Shown here: positions 53,105 to 63,993 of the stretch, piece by piece
How the letters are laid out: each line of letters begins with the position of its first letter
How positions within the stretch are numbered: position 1 is the first letter of the stretch
Assembly: GCF_902635505.1 (NCBI RefSeq)
Contig: NC_045430.1
Span: 30,337,564 to 30,401,563 of the forward strand
Direction: 5' to 3'
Length of the DNA: 64,000 bases
DNA from: Sarcophilus harrisii
Taxonomy: Eukaryota; Chordata; Mammalia; Dasyuromorphia; Dasyuridae
Position numbers and translations under genes: made by a program
Notes under the pieces: model-generated
The model's input: the letters and a program-made list of their open reading frames with translations, nothing else
Told to the model about the DNA's origin: nothing
Databases searched by the model: none

Positions 53105-53882
53105 AAGACTTTCTATTTTTTTCACTTTGATTTTTTTTCAGTTAATGACTTTTCAGTTTCTCTTTCTCCCATCTGGCCATTGAAAAATAAGAAAAAGAGA
53201 AAAGAAAGAAGGAAGGAATGAAGGGAGGAAGAGAGGAAAGAAGAGAGAAAGGAAGCAAGGGAAAAGGGGAAAAAAGGAGGAAGGAAAGAAGGAAGGAGGG
53301 AGGGAGTGAGGGAAAAAGGAAGGAAGGGAGAAAGGAGGAGGGAAGGGAAAGAAGAAGGAAAAGACCTTTATAATAAATAAGCATAGTCAAGCAAAATAAT
53401 CTCCCAAAAATCAGTTTTCTGTCTGGAGGTTCTGCATAGAAAGCTTTATTATCAGTTCTCTGAAATCCCAGTTGGTCCAAATATTTCAAAAGTGCTTTTC
53501 TTTTCCATGTTGCCACTGTTAAATAGTATTCCTGGTCCTGTTTACTCTGTATTAGTTCATACAAGGCTATCCCAAGAGTCTTTAAAACTGTCCTTTCCAT
53601 TATTTTGTACAACCCTAATCTGTTCAGTCATTTCCTACTTGATGGGCAGCCCCCTTCCACAATTCTTTCCAACTATAAAAAGAGATGTTATAAATATTTT
53701 ATAGATATGTCTTTTCCTTCTTTCATCGGCCTCTTTCAGGTATAGTAGCCCTAAAAGTGGTCTAGCTGGATCAAACGGGATGCATTGTTAAGTAGCTTTC
53801 TGGGCCTTGTTCCAAATTGCTTTCCAGAATGACTGGGCCAATTCACAACTCCAACAATAATGCGTTAAATTGCCTACACAGG
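53105..53882 (-). mobile_element. Old L1, ORF2 C-terminus and 3' part, with (GGAA)n inside
   Basis: Reverse reading gives decayed L1 ORF2 end (GCTGGATCAAACGGGATGCA at 53767, CCAAATTGCTTTCCAGAATG at 53813, CATTTCCTACTTGATGGGCA at 53629). A GGAA/GGGA purine tract (53190-53365) has expanded in its A-rich region. Confidence 0.8.
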
Positions 53883-54054
53883 CCTTTCTAATCCAGAGCT
53901 TCCTAGCTTCAGGGAAATTGCAAAACTATTATTATGTGCATTTACATCATATAATCTACTGGTTCTTACACATGTGGAATTGGCCTTTCTTCCTGGCATT
54001 ATAGAAATCAGATTCCTTTTTTTCAGAGAGGGGAAACTTTCTCAAACTCACACA

Positions 54055-54322
54055 GGAAGGATGGATAGCAAAGCCCTTCCCACCTTTTCAGGTTTTTTTA
54101 CATCTTACTTCCCTCCATATACTCTGCACTCTAATAATACTCAGCTCTTTGCTGTTTCTCAAATACAACATTCCAGCTTCCACCTTTAGGTATTTTCATT
54201 GACTGTCCCCATACCTAGAAATCTCTCTTTCCTGGTCTTAGCATCTTGACTGCCTCGGAATGCAACTATTAGATAAACTTTCTGCAAGAAGTTTTACCTC
54301 TTTAATTTTAGTGCAACTAAAT
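54055..54322 (+). mobile_element. L2 LINE, part 1
   Basis: CATCTTACTTCCCTCCATAT, TTTCATTGACTGTCCCCATA, CTGCAAGAAGTTTTACCTCT. Confidence 0.82.
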
Positions 54323-54468
54323 TTGGGGCAGCTAGATGGTGCCGTGGATAGAGCATAGGATCTGAGTTCAAATTTGCCCTCAGAGACTTGATACTCACTA
54401 GCTGTGTGATCTTGGGCAAGTCACTCACCCTTGATAGCTTTGGGAGGAGGAAAAGAAAAAATAATTTA
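54323..54468 (+). mobile_element. tRNA-derived SINE (WSINE1-like) inside L2
   Basis: GGGGCAGCTAGATGGTGCCG, TGTGTGATCTTGGGCAAGTC; a short internal deletion after the head. Confidence 0.88.
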
Positions 54469-54492
54469 GTTCCTTCCTACTGAGATTACCAG

Positions 54493-54728
54493 AGGGTAAC
54501 TAGGTGGCACAGTGGATAACGTACTGCCCCTAGAATCAGGAAGACTCATCTTCCTGAATTAAAAGAGACTTACTAAATGACCCTGGACAAATCGCTTAAC
54601 CCTGTTTGCCTCAGTTTCCTCATCTGTAAAATGAGCTGAAGAAGAAAATGCAAACCACTCTAGTATCTTTGTCAAGAAAACCCCAAATAGGGTCACAAAA
54701 CAGTTGGACATAATTGAGCAACAAATCT
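54493..54728 (+). mobile_element. Mar-1 CORE-SINE inside L2
   Basis: GGGTAACTAGGTGGCACAGT, CCCTGTTTGCCTCAGTTTCC, TCTGTAAAATGAGCTGAAGA, ACAGTTGGACATAATTGAGC. Confidence 0.92.
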
Positions 54729-54905
54729 GAGGTTACTATCAATGTATCCTGTCTATATCTTGTTTGAAAGTGGTTGTTTGCATATTCTCTCCCCCATTAT
54801 ACTGAGAGTTTCTTGAGGCCAGGAATCAGGTGTTTTGTCTTTGTTTTTTACCTATCTTTGTATCTGAAGCACTTACATAGAAGGACCTTACTAGACAACT
54901 GATTC
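54729..54905 (+). mobile_element. L2 LINE, part 2 (3' end)
   Basis: TATCAATGTATCCTGTCTAT, TTTGCATATTCTCTCCCCCA, GAGTTTCTTGAGGCCAGGAA. Confidence 0.82.
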
Positions 54906-54974
54906 AAAATTTGAACTTATATCCTCTGATTACAAATCGAATGCTCTTTCATTTTGGCTTGCTCCAGATACAAA

Positions 54975-55018
54975 TATATATGTACATATGTATATGTGTG
55001 TATATCTATCTATCTATC

Positions 55019-55066
<48 letters not shown>

Positions 55067-55072
55067 GATATG
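54975..55072. repeat. (TA)n/(ATCT)n microsatellite
   Basis: ATCT units then more than 20 TA units (55021-55063). Confidence 0.96.
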
Positions 55073-55419
55073 GATCCTCTTTTTAACTTTTTCTCTACTT
55101 TCCCTCAAACTCACAGGACAGCAAAATATGAAGGCTTTTTGCTGTTTTCTGTCTTCAGTGAGAAGGACAAATTCACACTGCTTAGAGTACACTAGACATA
55201 TGTTAGACCATGGATTACCTGGAATCCAGAGGGGCAGAATCTTTGACTTTCAGTCAGCTGTAGCTCTTTAATGAGCTGCTAGAAAGATGACACAGCTGTT
55301 ACTTATCACTTTGATGATGAAAAACAGATAAATTAATTATTTCTTACTTATAAAGCATTGATGACTTAAAAGTTTCAGCTGAAACTCAGTTGAAAAAAGA
55401 TTCAATTGATCTAATTCTA

Positions 55420-55795
55420 AAGTGAGGTGATTTGGGACAGTTCCAATGATCTTGTGATGGAGAGAGCTATCTGCATCCAGAGAGAGGATTATGGGAACTG
55501 AATGTGTATCACAACATAGCATTTTCACTTTTGTTGTTGTTGGCTTACATTTTGTTTTCTTTCTCGTTTTCCCCTTTTTGATCTGATTTTTCTTGTGTGG
55601 CATGATAAACAGGTGCAATTTTTCTGTACATATTTCCACAATTAACATATGTTGGATCACTTGCCTTCTTGGGGAGGGACTGGGGGGAAGGGAAGGAGAA
55701 AAAAATTGGAACATAAGGTTTTGCAAGGGTGAATGTTGAAAATTATCTATGCATGTATTTTGAAAATAAAAACCTTTATGGAAAAAATAAAGAAC
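55420..55795 (+). mobile_element. L1 3' UTR
   Basis: GGGACAGTTCCAATGATCTT, CCAGAGAGAGGATTATGGGA, CATATGTTGGATCACTTGCC, GAAAATAAAAACCTTTATGG. Confidence 0.9.
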
Positions 55796-55978
55796 AAAAG
55801 AAATCACAGGTTTGATAACAATAAATCAAATAAAGAAAAAAAAGATTCAGTTGATATTTTAGAAACTAGAGAGAAAGGGAAATGCAGGACTAGGATTATC
55901 TCCAAGAATATGATCAAAAAGCAGTTGCCTAATGTCATTCTCCAGAAATGTCATAAATGGAGTCAGATTGTTAAAAAT

Positions 55979-56085
55979 GGAAGGAAGGAAGGAAGGAAGG
56001 AAGGAAGGAAGGAAGGAGAAGGAAGGAAGGAAGGAAGGAAGGAAGGAAGGAAGGAAGGAAGGAAGGAAGGAAGGAAGGAAGGAGG
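55979..56085. repeat. (GGAA)n microsatellite
   Basis: 107 uninterrupted purines, about 26 GGAA units with one GAGAA break. Confidence 0.98.
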
Positions 56086-56369
56086 CAGCTGACATTTAAG
56101 AAGCCATTGAAAGAAGGTAGAAATTATTTGTGATTATTCACCGACCTGAAGATAGGTACTCCCAGAAGCTGGTGGAGATGACTCTGGGGAGAGGCACTTA
56201 GCTGCAGGCCTATGGGTAACAATCCAAGAAGGTAGTAAATAATGGATTTGCTTGGGTCAGCAGGGAGAGCCAAGGAAATGGGAACTGAGGGTACTAAGCT
56301 AAGAGTCCTTTCCTCTGAAGATCAAAAAAAAATGCTGAGGAAGGGGTGAAATTATCATCATTTTCATTA

Positions 56370-56544
56370 CTGACAACAAGCACTTATTAAGTACCTACTC
56401 TATGCCAGATATTATGCTAATTGTTGTAGATATAAAGAAAGTTAAAAGTTCCCATTCTGGGGGAGCAAACAACTATGCATATACAAGGTGTATAAGTAAA
56501 TTGGAGATAATCTCAGAGGAAAGGTACTAGCATGGGACAATATG
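56370..56544 (-). mobile_element. L2 3' end, reversed
   Basis: CAAGCACTTATTAAGTACCT, CTATGCCAGATATTATGCTA. Confidence 0.78.
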
Positions 56545-56790
56545 GCCTTTTCTGTTCAATCCTATCTCATTCTTCATGACCTCATTTGGAGTTTTCTTGG
56601 CAAAAATACTGGAGTCACTTGCCATTTCCTTCTCCGGCTCATTTTACAGATGAGAGACTAAGACAAACAGGTTAAAATGATTTCCTTAGGGTTATACAGC
56701 TACCAAATGTCTGAGGCCAGATTTGAATCCGGGAAGATGAGTCTTCCTGACTCCAGTGCTCTATTCACTGGGATAGCTAGCTGCCTCAAC
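56545..56790 (-). mobile_element. Mar-1 CORE-SINE, reversed, full length
   Basis: GACCTCATTTGGAGTTTTCT, CATTTTACAGATGAGAGACT, TGACTCCAGTGCTCTATTCA, ATAGCTAGCTGCCTC. It lies in the L2 above, which seems to continue to about 56860. Confidence 0.92.
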
Positions 56791-56864
56791 ATAGACTTTG
56801 AGAGACCTTATTTCAGAGGAGAAAATGAGAGATAGTTCAGAAGAGGGTGACAAAGTCCCAAAAT

Positions 56865-58095
56865 TCAGCCCCTAGCACAAAGGCTGTGCCTTACTCTAGC
56901 AACAACAGACTTCAAATGCTCTACCTTTTGCTTTTGAGTTCTATTCAGGAAACAAACTATACATTTTGAGTGAGTAATCTTTTGGGAGCAATGATCAAAT
57001 GGAAAAGAGATTATGATCCTTTGGGAATTAGAACTAAAACCTTTTGCTATGATTTTGAGGGAATGAATTCACATTAAATTAAGTGAGAGTCCAGGACAGC
57101 AAAAAAGGATAACTGAGGCCAGAGCATGCTCAGTAAGTAGCGAGAAGGTTGCTCAAGGCTGAAACCTAGAAGCTACTCTCACGAAAAGGCAGGTTCTCAA
57201 ACTCAGAATACCACCTGATAATTTGTTTCGATATTCCATGAAGTAGACCACCCTACTTAATGCCATCATAGATGATCTGGTCCAATGTGTGCTCACATAA
57301 ACTTTTAGCACTTTGCCAAAAGCAGCAATCAGTCTTCAAAATGCCAACAAATCCTCTTACTAATGGAGTCTGGGTAGTCTCATCAATAAAATGAGGTCAT
57401 TGGGCTCTACTATCTCTATTATACCCTTTCCAGCTCTAAATCAATTAACTTTAGTAGAGCTTTTTATGAATAAGTACTTGAACAGACATTTAACGATTTC
57501 CAATTTAATTTTTTAAAATTTTGTAGGAAGTTTAAAGATGCCTGAGGCAGAAACTAAAAGTATATTGTTAAAAACCTTACAACAGACCTATTATCTATAA
57601 AGTTATATGAATAAAATAAATTTTTTTAAAACTAGTTTTGTTTGAGCAACAAAAATGCATACGTATTTAATACACTTGTTATACTTACTGACTTTTTTGG
57701 GGGGGTCATCATTGATTTAATTATTTTTTCAAATAGGCTGTTTTACAGTTATATGACGATTTCTACCTTTGACTTGAAACTTTCACCTATTCTTATTCTT
57801 GCTTCATACAGGTCAGTGAAAAAGGATGCTACCCTTTTTGGTTCTTCTGTTTTACTATGATAATGGTAATTTAATGAAAGCACTAGTCTACTTATTCATG
57901 AAGGCTTGATCTTTCCAGAGGGAACTAGAAATAAAAATAGAGTAGTAACAATAAGTTTTAGGGTCTCAATAAGATAATTGGAATAAGTTTATCAATTTAG
58001 TATAACTCACAATAAGATGAGAATATCCTCTACTACCTGAATAAATATAATAGAAGTTGGTCAACTTACATATTTCGTTTCAAGCCTCCATTTTG
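56865..58095. other. Unassigned stretch
   Basis: About 1.2 kb with no recognised repeat or gene; 57360-57450 may be an old L3-type 3' end. A G7 run near 57700. Confidence 0.35.
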
Positions 58096-58099
58096 TCAT

Positions 58100-58510
58100 T
58101 AAGCTGTTTTTTAAAAATTATTTATTGGTTTATTTTAAACTTAAATGCAAATTAGGAAAAGAAAAAAATATTTCCATGTACACAACAGAACATGAGAGGA
58201 TTAAAAATATAAAGCAATTAATTTCCATTTCAATAAAACTTATATCATAAACATTACACATTATGTTCAGAGCTATTTATATTTACTTCCTAGTGGGTTT
58301 TCTTAGTTCTTCACTGTGTACTTTTAAAATCTTATTATTTTTCCTTTTCTTTCCTATATACAAATATAGATATCTATATCTATCTGGCTAATCTATTTAT
58401 CTATGTATAGTGTTCCCCCTTTATCCTATTCCCATTAATCTGCATATTTTATCCCATTCCAATTAATCTCCACACTCTTCTATGACCTCTGATTTTATTC
58501 CCTCACCCTC
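58100..58510 (-). repeat. Dispersed marsupial repeat A, second copy, reversed
   Basis: AAACTTAAATGCAAATTAGG, AATTTCCATTTCAATAAAAC, diverged from 38371-38790. Confidence 0.5.
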
Positions 58511-58701
58511 TTATTTCTTTAGAAATTTAGAAGACTTTTATTCCCCTCTAAGTGTATTTGTTGTTTCTTCTTTAACTCAGATCTGATGTGAGTAGGGTTC
58601 CTTCTAAAAATTGAGATATCTCCTTCCTCCTCTCCCCATCCTACTTATCTTCTTACCCTCTTATTTCTTTCTGAATTTAGAAGCCTTTTATACCTTTCTA
58701 A

Positions 58702-58747
<46 letters not shown>

Positions 58748-58790
58748 TGTTTCTTCTTTAACCCATTCCTGATGAGAGTAGGGTTCCATA
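58500..58790. repeat. Imperfect tandem duplication with (GT)n in copy 2
   Basis: Copy 1 about 58500-58602 and copy 2 about 58655-58790 share CCTCTTATTTCTTT, AATTTAGAAG, TTGTTTCTTCTTTAAC and GTAGGGTTCC in order. Confidence 0.85.
58703..58746. repeat. (TG)n microsatellite
   Basis: About 21 units, at the place where copy 1 of the duplication has AAGTGTATTTG. Confidence 0.96.
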
Positions 58791-58920
58791 ATATAAGCCC
58801 TTCTTCCCCAACTAATTCTGCTGTATCAGTTCTTCCTCCTTCATCTAATTTGTATAAGATAATTTCTCTTTTTACCTTTTGCTACATAATTTTGCTTTTT
58901 ACAATCACATCATACTCATA

Positions 58921-59685
58921 AGCTGTTTTTCTGGAACTTGTTTTTGAACAATAAAATAGGCACCTGTTTAGTAGATTGTAGAAAATAACGTGATTTTCCT
59001 TAAAAAGGAACCGATAAATACATGTAGATCCTCCAATAAGAGAGGTCATCAATGAGAATTTGATACTATTGTATCAAGAACTTAATCGGTAATTAAGAGG
59101 GAAACTATGAATCAAATGATGTGATAAACAATTTTAGTTTAAAGAAAACACACCTGAGATTTCAGTCTGCTCCCAAGGAGAGTTTTTGCCTTCATTCCCC
59201 ACACTGTAAACTCAGAAATGTCTCTGGAGTTCAAAGATGATACTGATTGATGGATGGAAATTTGAAGATTTGCCACCAGACCACTTCTTAGACTTAAGGC
59301 CTTGAGCAGGGCAGGGATAGCACATTGTAAAAGAAACCTTTTGGAACGTCTAAAATGGTGTTCTATTTTAGAAGAGATTGTTAACATACTTTTATTAAAA
59401 AGTTTAATTGCATACATTAGGAATAAAATTAGTGATCCAGGCTCTCTATTTAGTATAAGTAACTAAATCAAAGATGAGTGTACTATATTTTATGGGCAGG
59501 GGTTTTCCCAGAGTAAGAGATGGAAAAACAAGCCATGGTCTGATTGGATGATCCACCCTCTAGTTCTACCTTAGTTTCACACACATAGGGGCAAAACCAA
59601 AGGGAAAGTATGGGCCAGTTCTCTGAGAGACAGAGAGTTTAGTGTTTAACTAAAACTCTCTGGTGTCCTTTAAACTTCTTCTCTT
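58921..59685. other. Unassigned stretch
   Basis: A 92-codon open frame at 59139-59417 (-) has no family match and no supporting signals. Nothing else recognised. Confidence 0.35.
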
Positions 59686-59689
59686 CCCA

Positions 59690-59838
59690 AAATGCACCTT
59701 AAGAACTCTTCGTGTGATATCTATCTCCTACCTCCATGAGAATCTAAATTCCTTGAGAGCAAAGGTCTGACTTTTAATTCTGTTTGAATTTAATACAGTG
59801 CTTGCTATATAATAAATGGCATATGATAAATACCTACT
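59690..59838 (+). mobile_element. L2 LINE 3' end
   Basis: AATTCCTTGAGAGCAAAGGT, GTGCTTGCTATATAATAAAT. Confidence 0.75.
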
Positions 59839-59879
59839 GTGTTTCATACTCTAGTTAATAGTGCCTCTTGTTTTTAAAT

Positions 59880-60178
59880 CAAAGAATCATAGAATTTGAG
59901 AGTTAGAAAAGACTCTAGGGACCATAGAATTAAATTCTTTCAAAAAATGATAAATAAATTTTAAAAAATCAACCTTTACATGAAAAGAATCCCCATATAT
60001 TTGTTATAGTGGCCAGATTCTGCTGGGGAACTTCCAAGAGAGGAGAAGCTATCATCCCTCCAGGGAATCTGTTCCACTTCCAAGCATATTGAATTGTGAG
60101 AAAGTTCCTGGTATCCATTGCTCCTATTCCATCATCAGGGCACTCCAATTACAATGCATTATCTGGACTCTAGGATAC
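59880..60178 (-). mobile_element. L3/CR1 3' end, reversed
   Basis: CATAGAATTTGAGAGTTAGA at the 3' side, CAGGGAATCTGTTCCACTTC and GGTATCCATTGCTCCTATTC on the 5' side, in L3/CR1 order. Confidence 0.6.
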
Positions 60179-60283
60179 CAAACATAGCCCATCCATCCAT
60201 TCACATTCTGTTTTCTGCACAATGTACCAGCTTCATTTTCTCCTGCAAAGCTATCTGGGTACAGTGGTAAGAAACAGATCAGA

Positions 60284-60440
60284 GGGACAGTTAGGTGGTG
60301 CAGTGGATAGAGAAGCGGCCCTGAAATCAGGAGGATCTGACTTCAAATCTTATCTCCTACACTTAACACTTCCTAGCTGTGTGACCCTGGGCAAGTCACT
60401 TAACCCCAATTGCCACCGGGGCGGGTGGGGGGGGGGGGAT
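60284..60440 (+). mobile_element. tRNA-derived SINE (WSINE1-like) with G-rich tail
   Basis: GGGACAGTTAGGTGGTGCAG, TGACCCTGGGCAAGTCACTT, CCCCAATTGCCACC, then GGGGCGGGTGGGGGGGGGGG in place of an A tail. Confidence 0.92.
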
Positions 60441-60449
60441 TTCATGTAA

Positions 60450-61005
60450 CTATTCTCTACCTCAATTTACTCATCCATAAAATGGAGATGACAATATTCC
60501 CTCATCGCCTTCCAGTATTATTGTGAGAAAAGTACTCTGAAAATCTTACAGAGAAGCAGGTAAGACAGACACAGAACATCCTGGGGCAAGTATAGGCAGC
60601 AAGATGGTACCACAGTATTATATTCACTGAACATGGAGTTAGCAAGAACTGAATTCAAATTTACCCTCAGACAATTACTGGCTACGTTCCTGGCCAAGTC
60701 ACTTCATCCTTATCTGCCTTAGTTTTCCCAACTGTAAAATGGGAATAATAATGATGATGATAATGTTGATTAAATGTGTTAACATATGTAAAGCACTTTC
60801 AAATCTACTGGCTATTACTGCATAAGGCAACTGGGTAGCAAAGTGTATAGAGTGTGGCTTGACCCCAAGGCATATCTCTGGGTCTCAGTTTTCTCATCTT
60901 TAATATGGGTGTTAATATTGTTGTGAGGATAAAATGAAATCATAATTGTAATGTGTTGTGCCAACCTTAAAGCCTCTTTATAAAGTTAGCTCTCTCCCTT
61001 TCTTG
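60450..61005 (+). mobile_element. Three CORE-SINE/MIR copies in series
   Basis: 60450-60575 (TACTCATCCATAAAATGGAG), 60590-60820 (TAGTTTTCCCAACTGTAAAA, near full length) and 60822-61000 (CTCAGTTTTCTCATCTTTAA), all forward. Confidence 0.8.
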
Positions 61006-61254
61006 GAAGCGGCTCCTTCTGAGCACAAGAATAGGTCTCTTTCCTTTGCCACTAATTTCTCCTCACCATACCACTGAAACTTAATGTATCTCAGGTAAGT
61101 TGCTCACCTATCTCCAAAGATAATGCACAGGTGTGGAAAGCTCTGTTCCCTCCTTAGCCTTATGTGCAGAGCTGAATTCCCTTTGTCTAAATCCTCAAAA
61201 ATAATTGTGTTGATATTGTCACCTGTGTTCACCTTCCAAAGAGCAATCCCTTTT

Positions 61255-61400
61255 AATGAATAACAAAAGAGAAAAAAAGTTCAGCAAAACTAATCAGATA
61301 TTCCCTCCAAAATCTGATACTTTTTACAGCATTCCATACCAGAGGGCCCCCCCTTCCTTATTGAAAAAACAAGGTGATCTTGTTTCTCACTAGGTAATCC
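61255..61400 (-). repeat. Dispersed marsupial repeat B, second copy
   Basis: ACAAAAGAGAAAAAAAGTTC, AGCAAAACTAATCAGATATT, ACAGCATTCCATACCAGAGG: related to 48480-48830. Confidence 0.45.
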
Positions 61401-61469
61401 AACAGTCAAATATTGTTAAAATGATTTCTGTAGAGGGCACCACCATGCCAATCACACAGGGTTCATAAC

Positions 61470-61743
61470 CTGAACTAATCAATCAACAAATATTTATTAA
61501 GCATCTATTTGTGTTAGGCACCGTGCTAGATGCTGGGGAGGCGAGTAAATGGAATAAAATAATTCCAATTAATCAAGGAACTTACATTCTAATGGAAGAG
61601 ACAAAGACATACACACATATGATAGAACTTATATTTTTATGCTACAGGCAAAAGGGAGCAATTGAAGTTTCTTGAGTAAGAGAGTGCCATAACCAGACTA
61701 TTGCTTTGAGGAGCATCATCTTGGCAGGTGTGCAGGATTGACT

Positions 61744-61745
<2 letters not shown>
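61470..61745 (-). mobile_element. L2 LINE 3' region, reversed
   Basis: CAATCAACAAATATTTATTA, GGCACCGTGCTAGATGCTGG, AGGAACTTACATTCTAATGG. It probably continues to about 61925 beyond the microsatellite. Confidence 0.82.
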
Positions 61746-61786
<41 letters not shown>

Positions 61787-61803
61787 CAGAGACAGAGACA
61801 GAG
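61745..61803. repeat. (GA)n then (GACAGA)n microsatellite
   Basis: GA units then six GACAGA-type units. Confidence 0.96.
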
Positions 61804-61824
61804 GGGGAGGGCGGGCTGGAGCCA

Positions 61825-61847
61825 AGGAGCCTTATAAAAAGGCTCCT
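61825..61847. other. Perfect 9-bp hairpin enclosing a TATA-like loop
   Basis: AGGAGCCTT, loop ATAAA, AAGGCTCCT. CCTTATAAAAAGG reads as a TATA-box match. Confidence 0.85.
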
Positions 61848-61924
61848 CCCATCATTCTGGCAAGCAGTGACAAGGAACAGAACTAAAGTGATGGCTGTGA
61901 GAGAGCAGGGCATGTGGAAATAGA

Positions 61925-62480
61925 ACTAGTATACACATATGTTCTATGACTGGAAAAAAGTATGTTATATATCATATATAATATACTATATATAACAAAC
62001 ATATACAATTTAACAATTATAATTCTATTCAACAATACATACAATTATAATACAATATGATATATTGTATATAATAGATAATATATGTGTTATACATATA
62101 TAATGTAATACACAGTATACACATATATACTATAGCTAAAAAAGTAATTACATTATATATCATATATAAAATACTGTACATAACATAATATAATATATAG
62201 TATAACAATTATATTATACAATACCTACAATTATAATAATACAATATGATATATAGATATATATATAGATAATAGATAATATATTGTATCTATTACACAT
62301 GTATAATGTAATACATTGTATAAGTATGTAATTATATATGCCTACATAAGTACATGTATATGTATATAAAATAATATATACATTATATTATCATGTATAC
62401 ACTATACAACATATGGATTACAATATAAATATATGCAATATAAGTATATATAATATATTTATGTAATATTTGTACAATAA
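61925..62480. repeat. AT-rich low complexity, about 550 bp
   Basis: TATA/TACA mixtures with two loosely similar halves (61960-62110 and 62145-62310). Confidence 0.9.
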
Positions 62481-62649
62481 ATATATATGTCTGTGTATAT
62501 GGGAAGAAGGAAAGGATAGGAGAATAAGTATTTATATAGTGCTAAGCCCTTTGATAAATACACATCTATTTGATATATACACATATGTTAATGATTATGA
62601 CTCACAGATATGGATACATACATACATGTATTATATATACAATTGTATA

Positions 62650-62845
62650 TTTACATGGCCCTGTGATGCTGGGAAATGTGACTTCTGATTGCCTCAGACA
62701 CTGTGAAACAATCCTTATTTAACCTCAGTCCCTCTGCTGTAAAACAGTCCCTATCTCGTAGGGTTGGTGTAAAGATCAAACGAGGTATGTGTAAAGTACT
62801 TAGCATGGTGCCTGGTATATAGTAAGCACTGAACAAATATTTCTT
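62650..62845 (+). mobile_element. MIR-like SINE
   Basis: CTCGTAGGGTTGGTGTAAAG, GTGCCTGGTATATAGTAAGC. Confidence 0.72.
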
Positions 62846-63695
62846 CCCTTTTTTATCTAGTGAGTATTTATCCTTTGGCCTCTGAACATGAAGGCATAAT
62901 TATAAAGGTATAAAGGACAAAAGACCCCTAGAAAAAGAAATAGACTTGATTAAGTCAGAGGAAAAGAGGCACAGACCCCCAACTCTGTCTTTGCTCTTTG
63001 CATTTTGAATTCCACATAGATATCGTATTGTTCTAAGCAGGTCTTCAGTGAAGGATTATGATAGACCCAGGAAAACAATCATTTCACATCTCCGGAATGC
63101 TGGGCAATCCACAGAGGATGCTAGGGAAAGGGAGTATCCAATCAGCAGCAGTCCTCCTAGGGCTGTTTAGCCTGGACCTGTTGCCATGGAAACAAGAAAG
63201 CAGAGTCAATGTATTGAATCTAGAATTCTCCTCCCTCAAGCGAAAGGGCTACTGCTCTGAAGACTAAGTAGATTATGACCAATGGTTCTTATAACTTCAG
63301 GTAACAAATGGATTCTATGGGAGTTTGACTAAATCCTTCTGGCTGACTTTTCCCGGGTCTCCAAACAGTTCATCAAAATTTGCTCTGTGAAATGAAAATA
63401 TCCTTGGAATTGGATCTTCATCCTACCCTGGGATCTGAGGGATTTGAAAGGGTCACAGTCCTTGGCAACTGGCCAAATCACCTCTATATCAGTTTGCCTT
63501 ATTTAATTAAGCATTGTTCATTTAAGTTGGACTTTTTTTTCCTTTGAGCTTATACTTTGAGATGGTTTTAGCTCCTTTCCACTAGTTCTGTATATGTTGT
63601 TTTTATTTTTATTTCTAACATGCTTCTGGGCTTTTTATCAATTTATTCAGCCAATTTATTTGTTTGTATTCTTTCTACCATGAGATTAGACTTTA
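62846..63695. other. Mostly unassigned; candidate regulatory cluster inside
   Basis: Unrepeated sequence except as noted for 63085-63195. Confidence 0.35.
63085..63195. promoter_or_regulatory. ETS-, CCAAT- and RFX-like motif cluster
   Basis: Within 110 bases: TCTCCGGAATGC (ETS-like core), ATCCAATCAG (CCAAT box, 63136-63145) and GTTGCCATGGAAAC (63180-63193), a near-perfect palindromic RFX X-box. No gene is recognised on either side, so a distal element is more likely than a promoter. Confidence 0.4.
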
Positions 63696-63696
63696 G

Positions 63697-63812
63697 GGGA
63701 AGCTAAATGGCAAAATGAATAGAATACTGCCCCTGGAATCAGGAGTTCAAATCCAGCCTCAGACATTTAACACTTATTGTTGTATGACCTAATTGCCTTG
63801 CCAAAAAAAAAG
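63697..63812 (+). mobile_element. tRNA-derived SINE (WSINE1-like), decayed
   Basis: GGGGAAGCTAAATGGCAAAA, CCCCTGGAATCAGGAGTTCA, TCCAGCCTCAGACATTTAAC; part of the CORE is deleted. Confidence 0.85.
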
Positions 63813-63922
63813 AAGAAAGAAAGAAGAGACAGACAGAGAGGCAGAGGCAGAGAGAGAGAGATGGAGAGACAGACAGACAGAGAGACAGAGTGAAAGGGCG
63901 AGAGAGACAAAGGGAGAAATGG

Positions 63923-63990
<68 letters not shown>
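63813..63990. repeat. (GA)n/(GACA)n tract grown from SINE tail
   Basis: It starts from the A-rich SINE tail (AAAGAAGAAAGAAAG) and becomes nearly pure (GA)n from 63928. Confidence 0.95.

Positions 63991-63993
<3 letters not shown>

Noticed and set aside
55733-56095. 119-codon frame ending in RKEGRKEG repeats
   Set aside because: An L1 tail joined to a GGAA microsatellite.
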